Source: Obelidium mucronatum
Lineage: Eukaryota; Chytridiomycota; Chytridiomycetes; Chytridiales; Chytriomycetaceae
DNA: 64,000 nt
Direction of reading: 5' to 3'
Assembly: GCA_025765595.1 (NCBI GenBank)
Contig: JAIVFH010000001.1
Span: forward strand, 558,001-622,000
Part shown: piece after piece, positions 10,163-23,400 of the stretch
How the letters are laid out: each line of letters begins with the position of its first letter
Numbering within the stretch: the first letter of the stretch is position 1
The notes under the pieces: generated by a model
Seen by the model: only the letters and a program-made list of their open reading frames with translations
Database searches by the model: none
What the model was told of the DNA's origin: nothing
Program-made: the position numbers and the translations under genes

Positions 10163-13100
10163 TTACTTATTTTCGGCACCTGGAGCATCAAGTAGGAAAT
10201 TGAGCGACTTTGCGACATTAAACTCATTTTTTTCCAGCGCTGAAATACATTGCTCTAAAAAATATTTCCGTTTTATAAAAAACATGTGTAATATGTCGGT
10301 TATTTACCTTTTGAAAATCCCATATTCATCAGCTCCTTGACTTCATCCGTCACATCATCGTCGGTACCAGTTTCGGCAGCTTTCTCGGGCAAAGGCGCCG
10401 CCGCAGCAGCTGCTTGGGCGCTGCTATCGACAGTCTCACCCACAGCGGCAGTAGCACTAGATCCTGGGGCAGGAACCACAAACGCAGCACTAAAATCAGC
10501 ATCGAACAAATCAGCCGCAGCAGCTTTAGCACTCGGGGCCAACTCAGCCGCGACTTTGGATGGACTAGTGCCAAACGCCGCCTCCAAAGCATCCACCGCA
10601 TTCACACCAGCAGACGACGGCGGAATTTCTACATTCCCCTTATTCGTTGAAGCCTGCGGGATATCATCGAAAGCATCAAACCCAGTGGACTTTGCTGCTT
10701 GTGTTGTGCCAGCTAATAAGGCAGCCGCAGGCGCTGGCACCGCCACACCAACGCCACTGCTACTACCAAAGGCATCTTCTAAAGCACTGAAAGCGTCCGC
10801 TGGTTTTGGAGCAGGTGGAAAGGCAGTATCAAAGTTGAAGTCATCTGCACCGGGAATTGCGTCAAACACTGAATCATCGACTTTAACAGGCACAGTTCCT
10901 GATGCTGTTGCTGTAGATGCAACCGCTGTTACTGGAATTGGAACTGCTGCGGCGGCTCCGCCAAACGCATTCTCAAATTCCGCGTCAGCGTCAATAGATT
11001 TCAGCTTATTGATACGTTTCCGTCCAGATCTGATAGACGCCGTGTCTGCCAACGATGCCGTAGTAGCATTGCTGGGTCTTTTAAGCCTGTCGAACCCTTC
11101 GTCACTCATGGATGGAGCTGCTTGTGGAGGAAGGGGTAGGACAAACGCATCAGATGCTGGTGTTCTGGCTGCTGCTGCTGCTGCTGCTGCTGTTGTTGTT
11201 GCTGCAACAGAAGCACTTGTCGCAGGGGCGACAGTAGTGACGGCAACTGCGAATGCATCATCAAACGCTTTTGAATCAGCAATTTTGGGTGGTAAGGAAA
11301 ACGCTTCATCAAACGCGAATGCATTGCTGTCACTCTTATTCGACGGGAGAGGGATTGCGTTGAACGCGCTCTCAAAGTCGGCATCAAATGCAAAGTCGCC
11401 GCCGCCAGTGGAAGTTGGATCACTTTTTGGAGCGGAGGCGTCCGGTAGTAAATCACCCAAGGAACTTCCCGCTTTTGGTTTGGTAAACATTGGTGGCATT
11501 GGTGGTGGAGGTCCAGACACAACCGGGACGGCGGTGACGGGTTCGGTGGCGGTGGCGGGGGCAGGAATTGCGTCCAGTGATTTTACGGAGGGTGTGAGCG
11601 ACTTTCGCTTTTCAAGCAAATCAATGGATCCTCCGTGCGCATTTCTCGAAGCTGGAGGTGGGGGAGGTTTTGGCCGGGCAGCCGTCACGGTTGGCGACTT
11701 TTCGGCTTTTTGAGCTTGTGGAATGTCGAACCCACGAGCTGCTTCCGCGTTCAGATTATTCAAACTTTGAGCTTGAGAATTGGATAGACTTCTGGCTTCA
11801 TCTAAACTGGCAGTAACAGTTTGAATTTTTGATTTTTCCTTGTCGTTGATGGCAGTTTGAACCGCAACCTGGCTGGACAAAGTACTCAATTTTCTCCGTT
11901 CTTCATCAAGCTGAAGTTCTTCTCGTGACAAATCGGCTTTCAGTTGCTTGTGCTCTTCTGTCACGGTCGTCCATAATTGCTTATTGATCTCCACTAGATT
12001 CATTTGCTTCTTCAAATCCGCATGAACTTCGGCAAATCTAGGCCTCATCAAGTTAATCTCTTCTTGGTACTGTTTCGTCACTGATTCCATTTCCACCAAG
12101 TGCTTTTTACAGTCTGCAATCTCAGCCTTCACAGCTTCAATAGCAGCGATAACTTGATTCTTTTCATCCAATTTGGCAGCAACAATTTGTTTTGCTTGAT
12201 CCACTTCCATTTGAGCCAATTGAAGCAACTGCTGCTCATGCTGAAGCTGTGCCAAATTCTCCATGTGAATGGCTGTTTCAGCTTCAAACGTTGCGCTCGC
12301 TTGAGTCAATTCGAGTGTCAATTCTTGCTTTTTGAGCAACACTTTTTGAAGTTCAACTTCATTGGCGGCGCGTTTCGCACGCAGTTCTTCTTGGGCCGGA
12401 AGGAGAACGTCGCGCTTCTGTTGCAAGTCTGCGAGTTGGGCTCGGGCATTTGCGATGTCGGCACTGCGGTCATCCGTGAGTGATGGGATGCTGTTGCTGA
12501 GAGTTTTGGACAGGACGTTTCCTCCAGGAAGGGTGCTGAAGCGACGAGGATCGACTTGAAGAAGAAAAAAACAGCTTGTTAAACCACGCCAGATGCTTCA
12601 CAAACGACTTACAAGCAGCGTTAGGCTGTGGAATCGAAGGAGCCACGGGTTTGTCAAAAGAAATGTTCCCTAAAGCCATCAAATCTTGTTGGGCTGTTTG
12701 CTGCACTGGAGCGGCCGGGGTTGGAATAGATGGCGGCGGCACTATGGCCGATTGAAGAATTACAGGGCTTGTAACACTGTTTGTCCGAAGCGCCGGTGGG
12801 ATCAAGTTGCTCGGCAGAGTCTCGGGCAATGGCACACCAGTCATGGCCAGCTTTATCAAATGCATAGCAACTGAAAACTCGTCTTTTGAAAGCCCAACAG
12901 ATTTCGAAACATTGGCCAGATCCCAAATCTGTGCAAGAACCGTTTGGTCCAATTGAGACTTTAAAAAGAATCCATAACTTTCTTGACCTGCGCAGTAGAG
13001 TATCAGTACAAAAGCGGAGATGAGAGGCTGAGATGCTCACCACTAACGAAGCCTTTCTTGCCAATGTCCAAGTTGTCAAAGTGAGAATCGGCAAGGGCCT

Positions 13101-14319
13101 TCTCGTCGGGGGTAATGGCCCATGCTTCATTTGAAGGAATGCCGTTAAGCGTGGGGGCTCTCTGAATAGTTGATCGTCGCTTATCAAACGATGGAGGGGG
13201 GGCGACTCCAGCTGGAGAAGGAGCCCCAATAGAACCAAGACGAGTTGGAGACTGGACAATTTGCGGTTGCTGTGGTTGGACAGTTGGGGATGTCGCAGGG
13301 GCCGCATTTGACACAGAGCCCGGAACAGAAGTTGATTGCTGAGAAAGTGCTGATTGAGCAGCATTTGCGATCCCGGAGAGTAATGATGGAGGAATTGAAG
13401 TCGGAACTGATTGAAGTGCCCCAGATTTCATTTGAGTTATAATCAGCATAGCCAACATGAATTGAGCCAAGTTTAATTGCATAGCATTTTGAGTATCCAC
13501 CAAAGTCCTTCAGCACAAAAATAGCGGAGGGGGGTTATTATCAAGTTGCATCAAACAGAGAGCTGTCCATACCAAATCCTCGACAAAATCTCTAGGGACA
13601 AGCCAGACTTAACAAATAGATCCTTTGACGACGCTCCAGAAACAAACCCGTTCATGGGTGAGCAAGAGTTGAATGCAGCGACAAAGCGATCCCTTTCTTC
13701 CGATGACAATTGAAAGCCGCCTGAGGCAGAAGGTTGAGGGGCCATGGAAGGCGCTGGGCCACTTGGAGTTGATTGGTTATTCTGGACAGCAGCCGAAGGA
13801 ATAGTCACGCCTTCGAACACGGGCAGCGGCGTGGCTAGTTGTTGTTGGTAGTAGTTGTGGAATTGATTGTTACAAATTGGATGCAATGAATATGATACAC
13901 TGAAGACCGCACGTACGCGTGGCCAGGAACTGCAGCGACGGCGGCTTCCCGCTCTGCGCCAGGGCAATCAGCTTGAGACAGCGGTAGAAGGCCTGCTGGT
14001 TCAGGAAGCCGTTCTGCTCGGAGTCGGCCTGGACCCAGATCTGGTTTTTGCTCGAGTCAGCCCAGGACAACACAGGACAACCCAGGGCACCCCTCGCAAA
14101 CACACGCACCTCGCCCAGCACGTTCTGCGGCAGCCGCGACTTTGTCAGGAACGCGACGGCCGTCTGCGCAGACACGGCGCCCGCGCCGTCGGCGTCCGCC
14201 AGGCGAAACAGCTGCGCGAACGCCGCCGCTTCGTCCGGAGCCAGGCTGAGCGCGTCGGGCGCCGTCGTCTTGTTGGCGCTGGACAGCGGATCGAGGTCGT
14301 CGAGAAGGCTCTTCTGCAT
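10163..14319 (-). CDS. EDE1: EDE1/EPS15-like endocytic scaffold (EH domains, coiled coil, UBA)
   Basis: Multi-exon gene starting MQKSLLDDLDPLSS at 14319 and ending LLDAPGAENK at 10163, roughly 1,200-1,250 residues. Order of parts: EH domain 1 (exon 1 joined after a 14.05-14.1 kb intron to IWVQADSEQNGFLN), EH domain 2 (about 13.45-13.7 kb; SSEERDRFVAAF to LAQFMLAMLI), EH domain 3 (about 12.8-13.1 kb; VLAQIWDLANVSKSVGLSKDEFSVAMHLI), a long coiled coil at 11.75-12.43 kb, then a low-complexity region with many short acidic-aromatic DxxFxxAF repeats. It closes with a UBA domain split by an intron (VKELMNMGFSK joined to EQCISALEKNEF). Three EH domains, coiled coil and UBA is the architecture of yeast Ede1, an early clathrin-endocytosis scaffold that binds NPF motifs and ubiquitin. 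The open plus-strand reading at 10337-11713 is an antisense shadow. Confidence 0.88.
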
Positions 14320-14379
14320 CCGTGTTTTTAATTGCAGAAAATAAAATAATGTAAAATAAAATAAAATAAAATAAAAGTA
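14320..14379. promoter_or_regulatory. 60-bp divergent promoter region with AAAAT tandem repeat
   Basis: Separates the ATG of EDE1 (minus) from the ATG of the C78 peptidase gene (plus). It contains five to six near-perfect AAAAT/AATAA units on the plus strand. The tract is T-rich or A-rich depending on strand, as expected of a nucleosome-depleted bidirectional promoter. No sequence-specific operator recognised. Confidence 0.45.
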
Positions 14380-15674
14380 ATGAAGAGAAAGATCGCAGAG
14401 CCGCTGCGCGTCGAGAGTATCGTCGACGCCCTGTCGCTCCTGCTGGCTGCCTCGAACCAGCGGCGCGCGCTGCTCTGCGTCAACACTGTGGCTCTGTGTC
14501 CAGGTGTGTCTTGCCAACTGAAACGCAAACTGAGCACTGACTGGATTTCCTTCGACATCTACAACAGCCGCTCGAAACGAGACTGGATGGGCTTGTGGGT
14601 ACAAGAATGCTCAAATGTTGTGGTAATAGTAATAGCAAGCTGCAAATATCATGCGTTCCAACAACTGAAACAGAAGAGTGCTAGTTCTTCTCTAGCTTCA
14701 GTTCCTTCGTATTTGATGGCTTTCGAAAGTAAGCTGGCGGATTCTGGAATGGACTATAGATCCCACTTGGAAAGGCTGAACTTGAACTCTGTGATTCCTA
14801 ACACGCGGTTGATTCAAAACTTGATTGAACGCGCTTGGAACGATTTGGGTTTTGATCCTGAAGGTGCATCTCATCTCAATTTCAAACTTGTTGGTTCTAG
14901 AAAATGGATCGGCACTTGTGGTGGGTCACGAATCGTTTGATTAGCCGAAAATTCCTGTTAAACCATAACTCTCTGATTCTTTCTGTTCAGAAATATACTG
15001 CTTGATGCACTCATTGGGAATACAGTATGTATTGATCACCCGAAAAACAGTTTTCAAATGAAACATGCAACTTTTTTAGAGTCAAAGTAACAGACTTTCC
15101 GTCACCAACTGGACCAAACAAATCACACCCTGCACTGATGGATATGGTTGAAGCTTATTTTGATGGATCAACTCTCGAATTTGAAACTGCCTTGAATGAT
15201 CAAAGCAGCAAACGCGTGTTTCCACTCGAATTTCAACGGAATATCGATCAAGGCATTCACACTACCGAAAAGCTGCCTCTTTATTTTCAATATCAGTTGA
15301 GAATCAGTTTTTTCTTTTCCGTCAAAAGCGGAATACTAGATTCTTACGATGCACCACCAACACTTATCTCAACAACTACCACTACCAGGGGTCATTCTTT
15401 AACAGTTATTGGAATCGAAGTGTTGAATAGCAGTGAAAGAAACTTACTTGTCCTCGACCCCGGCCATCGGCCGCCGGCCAAACTATTGACGAACTTGGAT
15501 ACCTTTATGAGGAACGAAAAAGTTCTACAAAAGACTTTGAAGTGCTTTCGATTTCCAGAATCAGGCTTAACTGCCAAAAAGTCGTACCAGATACTTGAAA
15601 TTACTGGTCTTTATAAAAACGAATTGGACTCTACTGGAATGAGAAAAGTGTTTCAAACAACAAAGATTGAATGA
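14380..15674 (+). CDS. ubiquitin/UFM1-type C78 peptidase (ZUP1/Mug105-like)
   Basis: Five or six exons. Exon 1 (14380 to about 14500) encodes MKRKIAEPLRVESIV. The next, ending at 14622, holds the active-site motif GWACGYKNAQML, matching family C78 GW(G/A)CGYRNIQML; it is out of frame with exon 1 unless an intron ending CAACAG is removed. Exon 3 starts at 14685 and runs to WIGTC, continuing after short introns into EIYCLMHSLGIQ and VTDFPSPTGPNKSHPAL. A final intron at about 15296-15387 joins LYFQYQ to GHSLTVIGIE. The triad is complete: Cys in CGYKN, His in QGHS and Asp/His in VLDPGH. C78 peptidases cut ubiquitin chains (ZUP1, K63) or UFM1 (UFSP). No N-terminal zinc finger is visible, so the fungal Mug105-like form fits best. 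Confidence 0.82.
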
Positions 15675-15761
15675 TTCTCGTTTTTGATGGTTGTTTTTTG
15701 ATCTCCATATCTCTGTCCACAGATAACAAAAAAAAGGAAGGAAAAGTTGCATCATCCAATC

Positions 15762-17169
<1,408 letters not shown>

Positions 17170-17267
17170 ATAGGCATTGTTTGGGATTTACCAATGTTGG
17201 GGGTCCAGGCAATAAAATATCTCTGAAAATCTCAACTCTCAGTTAGTCTCCTCTCGCACCTTACATC

Positions 17268-18722
17268 ATGCCAGCATTGCCTTACGTTGAACTTGTGGCG
17301 CGATTGGCTGACATTGCTGCAAACGCGACAAATGGTCTGAACGCGTCGCCAGTTGCTGCCGACAAATCACCGCCACCACCAACAGGACCACTATCTTCAA
17401 CGCCGTCAGCCCCTTTACCAATACCTCATGATCTAACTACGGTTCTTCAAGTTTCCGAACAAGCTTTGATAATATTCGCAGCTTATATCATGATGCAGGT
17501 ATGGGAGTGCCGATTTACACTCGGCTCCAAACCAATGACAATTTCATTCTACGTACAGGGTATATTTCTTGGAATGTCCATCATCTTTTTGTACCAAGCA
17601 ATAGAGCTTTATAAACCGAGAAGAAGTTGGTTGACTTTCGCCAATATTGTTCAACTCCTTCTATGGATCGCAAGGACGCTCATCATCATCGTATTCAATA
17701 TCGCTCCTTATTTTATGGTTGATTGTACTTGGAGGCAATATGCAGCTGGTTTTGTATCTCAGTGTGTGATTCTCTGTGTCTGGTGGCTTCAGTACATCAA
17801 ATTCCAGTCCATGTACAAGAATCGTCCTTGGGTTTGTCGAGCCGTATTAGCAGCATGCATTGTTTGTACAGCGGCGACATTCCCTTATATTGCAACTACT
17901 TTGGCGCTTCCCAGTCTGGACCATTGCTCTGTAACTTTTAATCGCGACTTTCAGTCAGCATATATTGCCGCAGACGTAAATACCGAATCCTTTTCAAATA
18001 CATCATATGAAAACGCAAAAATCCTAATCCCTTTCATATTTATTTGCATGACAGGTCTTCATCAACATTCTCCTCTCTGGCCTGTTTGCTGCAGCAATCA
18101 TCAAGCACGTCAACAACACGGACAAGACGTGGGACTCATATTCCAAGCTTTCCTACATTCTCAGTTGTGACGTTCGTGGCTCGTTTTTGGATACAGCAGC
18201 CCAGCTTGTGAAGCTTTTCCTGCAATTGGCCGTGTGGCTTCCAAGCTCTCAAACTCAGTTTGGTAGCCACGTGTGCGACTTCATTAAAGTCCTTTCAGCG
18301 CATTGGTTTGTGAATGATGTTGTCAAGAATATGGGGGAAACTGGAAGTGGAACTTCCTTATCGACTAGAAAGGGCGGAAACCAAGATGGATCGATGAGAG
18401 GAGGTGGACAAGGAGGACAGGCGGCAATTTTGGCTTCTTGTCGTCGAAAGGGGTCTTTTGGTACCAAAGTTTCGCAATATTTTAAAGGAGATGTGGATGT
18501 AGGCACAGAAAGTGGTACTAGTGGGGTCGACAAACACTTTGAAATTTATTGCCTACTTCACAAGACTCTTTATCCGTCAAACAAGGATCTGCGTTGAAAC
18601 CATCCGGAAAATCAGCAGACAGTTTGCGTGCTGGTTCTGCTTCTGGAAATCTTGGAATGCGGGGAGCTCGAAGTTCAGATAATGTCACCATGTTTCCCAA
18701 ACGAGAAGGTCGCCAGTTATAA
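17268..18722 (+). CDS. multi-pass membrane protein, receptor-like
   Basis: Starts MPALPYVELVARLADIAANAT at 17268. After a P/S-rich N-terminal linker come several hydrophobic helices (ALIIFAAYIMMQ, GIFLGMSIIFLYQAI, IVQLLLWIARTLIIIVF, FVSQCVILCVWWLQYI, VCRAVLAACIVCTAATFPYIAT, VFINILLSGLFAAAII). This fits a seven-helix receptor-like topology. Three introns are supported: about 17499-17560 (63 nt, GTATGG..TACAG), about 17977-18055 (GTAAAT..GACAG) and about 18513-18585 (GTACTA..AACAAG). The last intron changes the C-terminus to SALKPSGKSADSLRAGSA and ends at TAA 18720-18722. The cytosolic tail is G/S-rich. Family not recognised; a fungal GPCR-like or TMEM-type protein are both possible. Confidence 0.6.
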
Positions 18723-18831
18723 AGTGCTGCACTTGAAAAGCCCACCCCCTGAATCAAACAGTTTTTTAGATGTAATAAGAAGTAAAGATCGTATAAGTGA
18801 TTTTATTCAAATGATATGATGAAGTGATTCT

Positions 18832-20305
18832 CTATTTGTGGTCTGAACCAACCAACTCTGCCCAAGTAGTCTTTTCCTTCTTCAAATATTCAACAAGTCC
18901 TTTCTTGATATCGTAAACGATGCCCGGCCCTTGGTAGCCCAGCGCCGTGTACAACTGAACCAATGATGCCCCAGCCTTGCAAAACGCTAAAGCGTCGCTT
19001 GCACTTGCAACACCACCACAGCCAATAATAGGAATCTCTCCATTTGTCAATGCGTAAAATGCGCGGACTTTTTCAACCGCAAGTGGGAACACTGGTGGTC
19101 CTGACAATCCTCCAACTTGAGATACAAGCGTTGGATCTGTAACATCGGTTCATCTTAATACAAATAAAGAGACGCAAAAGCATGATTCAATATACCGCTC
19201 TTGAGATAGGATGGACGAGAGATGGTTGTGTTGCTGATGATAACGCCATCCATTTTTGCTTCTTTCACAACAATAGCAATATCTTCCAGCTCTGCTTCCG
19301 ACACATCTGGAGCAATTTTGACAAGAATGGGTGGATGATGTGGCACATGGTTATCACGGGCTTCTTTCACATCTTTCATGAGTTTGAGCATTGGTTCACG
19401 GCGTTGAAGACTGCGAAGTCCAGGAGTGTTTGGCGAGCTGATATTCACGACAATATAATCTGCAAAGTTACCAAGGGACTTGACGCCTTTGATATAATCC
19501 CCATTGTCGTCAGCCGCAGAAACTTTGTTTTTGCCCAGGTTCACTCCAAGGGCTTTGTTGAGAACCAACGAACGCGGAATATTTTCTGGTAGAAGATTAC
19601 CCGGTTGCGTTGGAACGCTATTCTTGAATATCCAAGAGTGAATACGGTGACTCAATCGGCCTGCAACTCTGTCATGGCCATCACTGTTGAATCCATATCT
19701 GTTAATCACAGATGCGTCATCCTTGAGTCGAAACATTCGTGGCTTCGGGTTTCCAGACTGTGTGTTTAAATCGCTTTCTTTTAAATGACAGTTGCTTCGG
19801 TTGTTGTGGCGACACACTTGCCTGTGGAACAGGTGTCACAGATCCAATTTCGACCAAACCAAAACCAAAATCCAAAAGAGCGTCAATTCCTTCGGCGTGT
19901 TTATCGAAACCTGCGGCGAGGCCAATTGGATTGCTCAAAGTGATACCCCAGACCTTGTATCAAAACTGAGTCAGACATGAATGAGAAAAAAGCAAACATG
20001 ACCACCTTCGATTCTAATAGACCAGCATCATCAGGGTTAGACCATTCTTTGGGAACAAGGCCCCATTTTGCAGCTTGGATGCTGAGAACATGCGCATCTT
20101 CCGGGTCAAGCAGATGCATCAGTGGCATCACAACGTGTTTGTGTGCAGCTGCCCGAGTGTCAAACATAACGAGACCGCCGAACGCTCCTGCCAACCCAAC
20201 TGCAGTCCATATTATTCTGCGTCCAAATTTCGAGGGCGTGTCGGATCCTGTACTGGTTGAAAACTGTCTCTTGGCTGTTTGGAAAATCAATCGGTTGAAA
20301 AGCAT
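18832..20305 (-). CDS. DHODH: mitochondrial class 2 dihydroorotate dehydrogenase
   Basis: Minus-strand gene with ATG at 20305 ([20 protein letters not shown]) and stop at 18832-18834, three to four introns. The N-terminus is a mitochondrial presequence followed by one membrane helix ([18 protein letters not shown]), as in class 2 enzymes. Core motifs: [72 protein letters not shown] (the Ser of this motif is the catalytic base in class 2), [38 protein letters not shown] and [12 protein letters not shown]. It oxidises dihydroorotate to orotate on the outer face of the inner mitochondrial membrane, passing electrons to ubiquinone, in pyrimidine synthesis. Having this class means pyrimidine synthesis is tied to respiration. 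Confidence 0.9.
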
Positions 20306-20433
20306 TTGGAAGGAACTTTTGTTTTGTAGATCCGGCAACACTACATAATACTGTGTGAGGTATACGGCAATAATAATATTCGATAAATTGATTCTTTTAC
20401 AGAATTGTCACAAAATGATCTCGTCTTTGCCAT

Positions 20434-23400
20434 GTGTCATTCAACCACGCGTTGAACTTGAGCAAGAGGAAACGCGCTGTCACTCAAATCCGAGCTGATC
20501 AGACAACTGCATCTATATCAAACAATCTAGCTATAGCTGCTGAAAATATCAGTAGTGGAACGAAAGAAGTGCGAAACTTGAGATCTCGATGTCAATCCGC
20601 CTCCAATGAGGATCATTGGGCGTATCGGGCATATATATCTACGGCACCTTGTGCAAACAAAATAATCCAAGTGAAATGGGATCAAGAGATTCAGAGAACG
20701 CATAGGGCTAAAGCTTAAATCTGTTACTCATTCGGTTGATACGCAAGAACCGCCAAAATACAAACATTTGACCGATCGTGCGCGAAAACAAAGGACAGCA
20801 ATACGGTACAAACTTTTTATTATGTAGTTTCAGAAGCAATTTCTCCATTTTTTGATATTTTTGATCGCACTTCAGATACCCAAACAAAGATATATCTGGA
20901 AAACAAAAACTTGCTGGACAGAATCAAGCGGCAGATTACTACAATCCCGAATCCGTCTTCTCCAGCCAATTTAAATCGGCCCTAATCCACTGCCGCCTGA
21001 CTCTGTTGTTCGAAAGTACGGACTAAACGGCCCAAGGAAGCGATACTTGAAAGTACAAACTGAGAACGCCAATGAGGTCTTTAAATTGTCCTTTTTCTAT
21101 TCGCTCATTATTTACTGTTGATTTAGGTTTTTCTGCAACGAGTTGAAGCAAGTGAGCCGTTTTACACAACCACGAGTTTTCAGAAAGAGAGAATTAGTAC
21201 GTTAAAGTACCTTGCAGAGTATTTCCAAATATCCAAAGCGTTATGTTCAAGAGCTTGAATCTGCTGGAGTCCATATAAACCGTGCTGTCAGTCCCTGAAC
21301 TTACTCGTAAAGTAGTGAGTCCTATTCGGTCACGAGCAAATAGTGTGATCCCTGGTACCTTTGCCTCATGCTTTCCCAGAGCCGTCTCAGCTCGATCTAG
21401 TGTCACAGCACCTTGCCGATCGAAGTCCATCAAAAGTTGCTCATCTCTAGATGTTACATTGGCAAAAGAGCCTGATGACATACCAAAATGTCCTCCGCGA
21501 TTCAGTCCGCGTGTTCCTACTGTTCCTCGCGTAGCCACTATACGACCAAAATCTGCACCTACTCAAAGGGCCGAAAAACTTAAGAATCCCAGAACATTGA
21601 CTTCGAAAAGTGTCCCATTAATTCCTCGCGTAGCTATTATTGCTGCTCAGAAACAAAAAGAACAGCTTGAGAGGGACCTCCTTCAAATCAGAAAATCGGA
21701 AGCACCATCAAGAGATTACTGCCGCCATCTTTTTGGCAGACGAAGGCTGCGTCCATGAATATGAAGATGAATTTCCCGGAGATGAAGAATTATTCATCTC
21801 AAGTAATGCAACGTGCCTGACGCCTTTGGGACTTCAAGTCTCTGGAATCAAATGGGAAGTTGACGAAAGAAAAGACAATATATCGCTCTGGAATGGACGA
21901 AGAGCAATACACCACAGCGCTAATAACAGGCGCTGCGCTTAAGCCTTCTTTTGTATTGAGGGATCCAAAGAGCTATTTATGCAAAGTATATGTCAGCGTT
22001 GTTGATGGTAAGTTTCTCGAGGCACGGACAAAGGTTAAGCAGAATTTGGTTCCCGAGGTACTCATTTTTAAGGTTTAATTTCTTATTCAAATTGATTGCA
22101 AATGCAGCTTCGCAGTTACTGCATGGCATCTGGAATCGAATTTCAATGGAATGATATAACTTGTGGTATGCCTGAAGTTGTCAATGACATTGCCCATGTA
22201 GGGTTCATTAGAGTTGGAGAATTTCGCTCAAAATGTTAACTTTTTAACAGTTGAGACATGTCCAGAGGTGGTACCTTGAAAGTTCGTTAAAGGTGGGCAA
22301 CTGTTTGATGTATCACTCACAACACATCATTAACGTACTGAAACTTTGAAGGATTCAATGTGTTTTAACCACGTTGCTTTCTTTGATCCTTCTGAATATG
22401 GAAAGAGGGCTATCCCCACAGAAATTGATGAGGCAGTGTGGCAATTGATTACAGTTCAGCTTGAGCATTTGGACAGAAATCAAACAGGGATTCAACTCCA
22501 AAATACTACTCCAATTGAGTTCCTCCATAGATGGTATGTTTTGGACAATAATTGTACCCCTCCTCAGAGAGTATTGCGAACTGTCAGTTCTGTTGTACCT
22601 GGCTTTCCAAATGCAAGTTCTTGTGAGCTGTGGCAGTAAGTAAAATTGTGTTGCTAAATAGGAGCTCTAACCCAGCATCAGAGAAAGTATAGTTCAATTA
22701 CACGAGATTTTGAAAGTGGCAGCTGTAAAATTGGGTCGCAATGGGCTTTTGGAATCGGCAACAGTGCAACGCTTTATACAATCAAATTTTCAAGATGAAA
22801 TTATTGCTGGAATTGTCAAGCAATCCAGAAGAGGAGATTGGTTAAAGAGTCTGCTGTGTGTTTCAACTGAATTTGATCCAGTGCTCCATGGAGAATGCTC
22901 CAAAGAAGACAAAAGGCTCAATGAAAAGTTGTCTGAATATTTATATACATCTGTTCCCTATGAAAATAGAGTGGAAGTAAGTTGCATCTTCAATTTAGTT
23001 GTATCTAAACCAGGTGCACAGCAAAAACCACCAAATGCCAATAAACTCTGTGAAAAAATTAAGCATGTAATTCAGGAACGCATTTTTGAAATTTCTCAAT
23101 CTCAAAAGAAAGGGAGCTTGTATGACGAAATTCTCTTTCACACAACACAATTCAAACTAAGGGCCAAAGATCATAAATTCAGAACACATCTGACTGAAAA
23201 GATTATCAATTACATTTCTAGGACTGATGCTGTCCCATTGCCACCACTTATTGTTGTTGGCGAAAAATCTATGGGAAAATCAGCAGTGATTGCAAAAAGT
23301 CTTGAAAAGTATGCCAAAAGGCTTACAAATTATTCAAATGAGCAATCAACTTTGTCTTCAATGAAAAGAAATGACAGCTCAACCTCACTAAGTTCCAATG

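Noticed and set aside
10337..11713. 458-residue plus-strand protein
   Set aside because: Antisense shadow of the Ala/Ser/Pro-rich region of EDE1; composition is all A, S, G, V and no domain is seen, while the minus strand gives a full EH-coiled coil-UBA protein.
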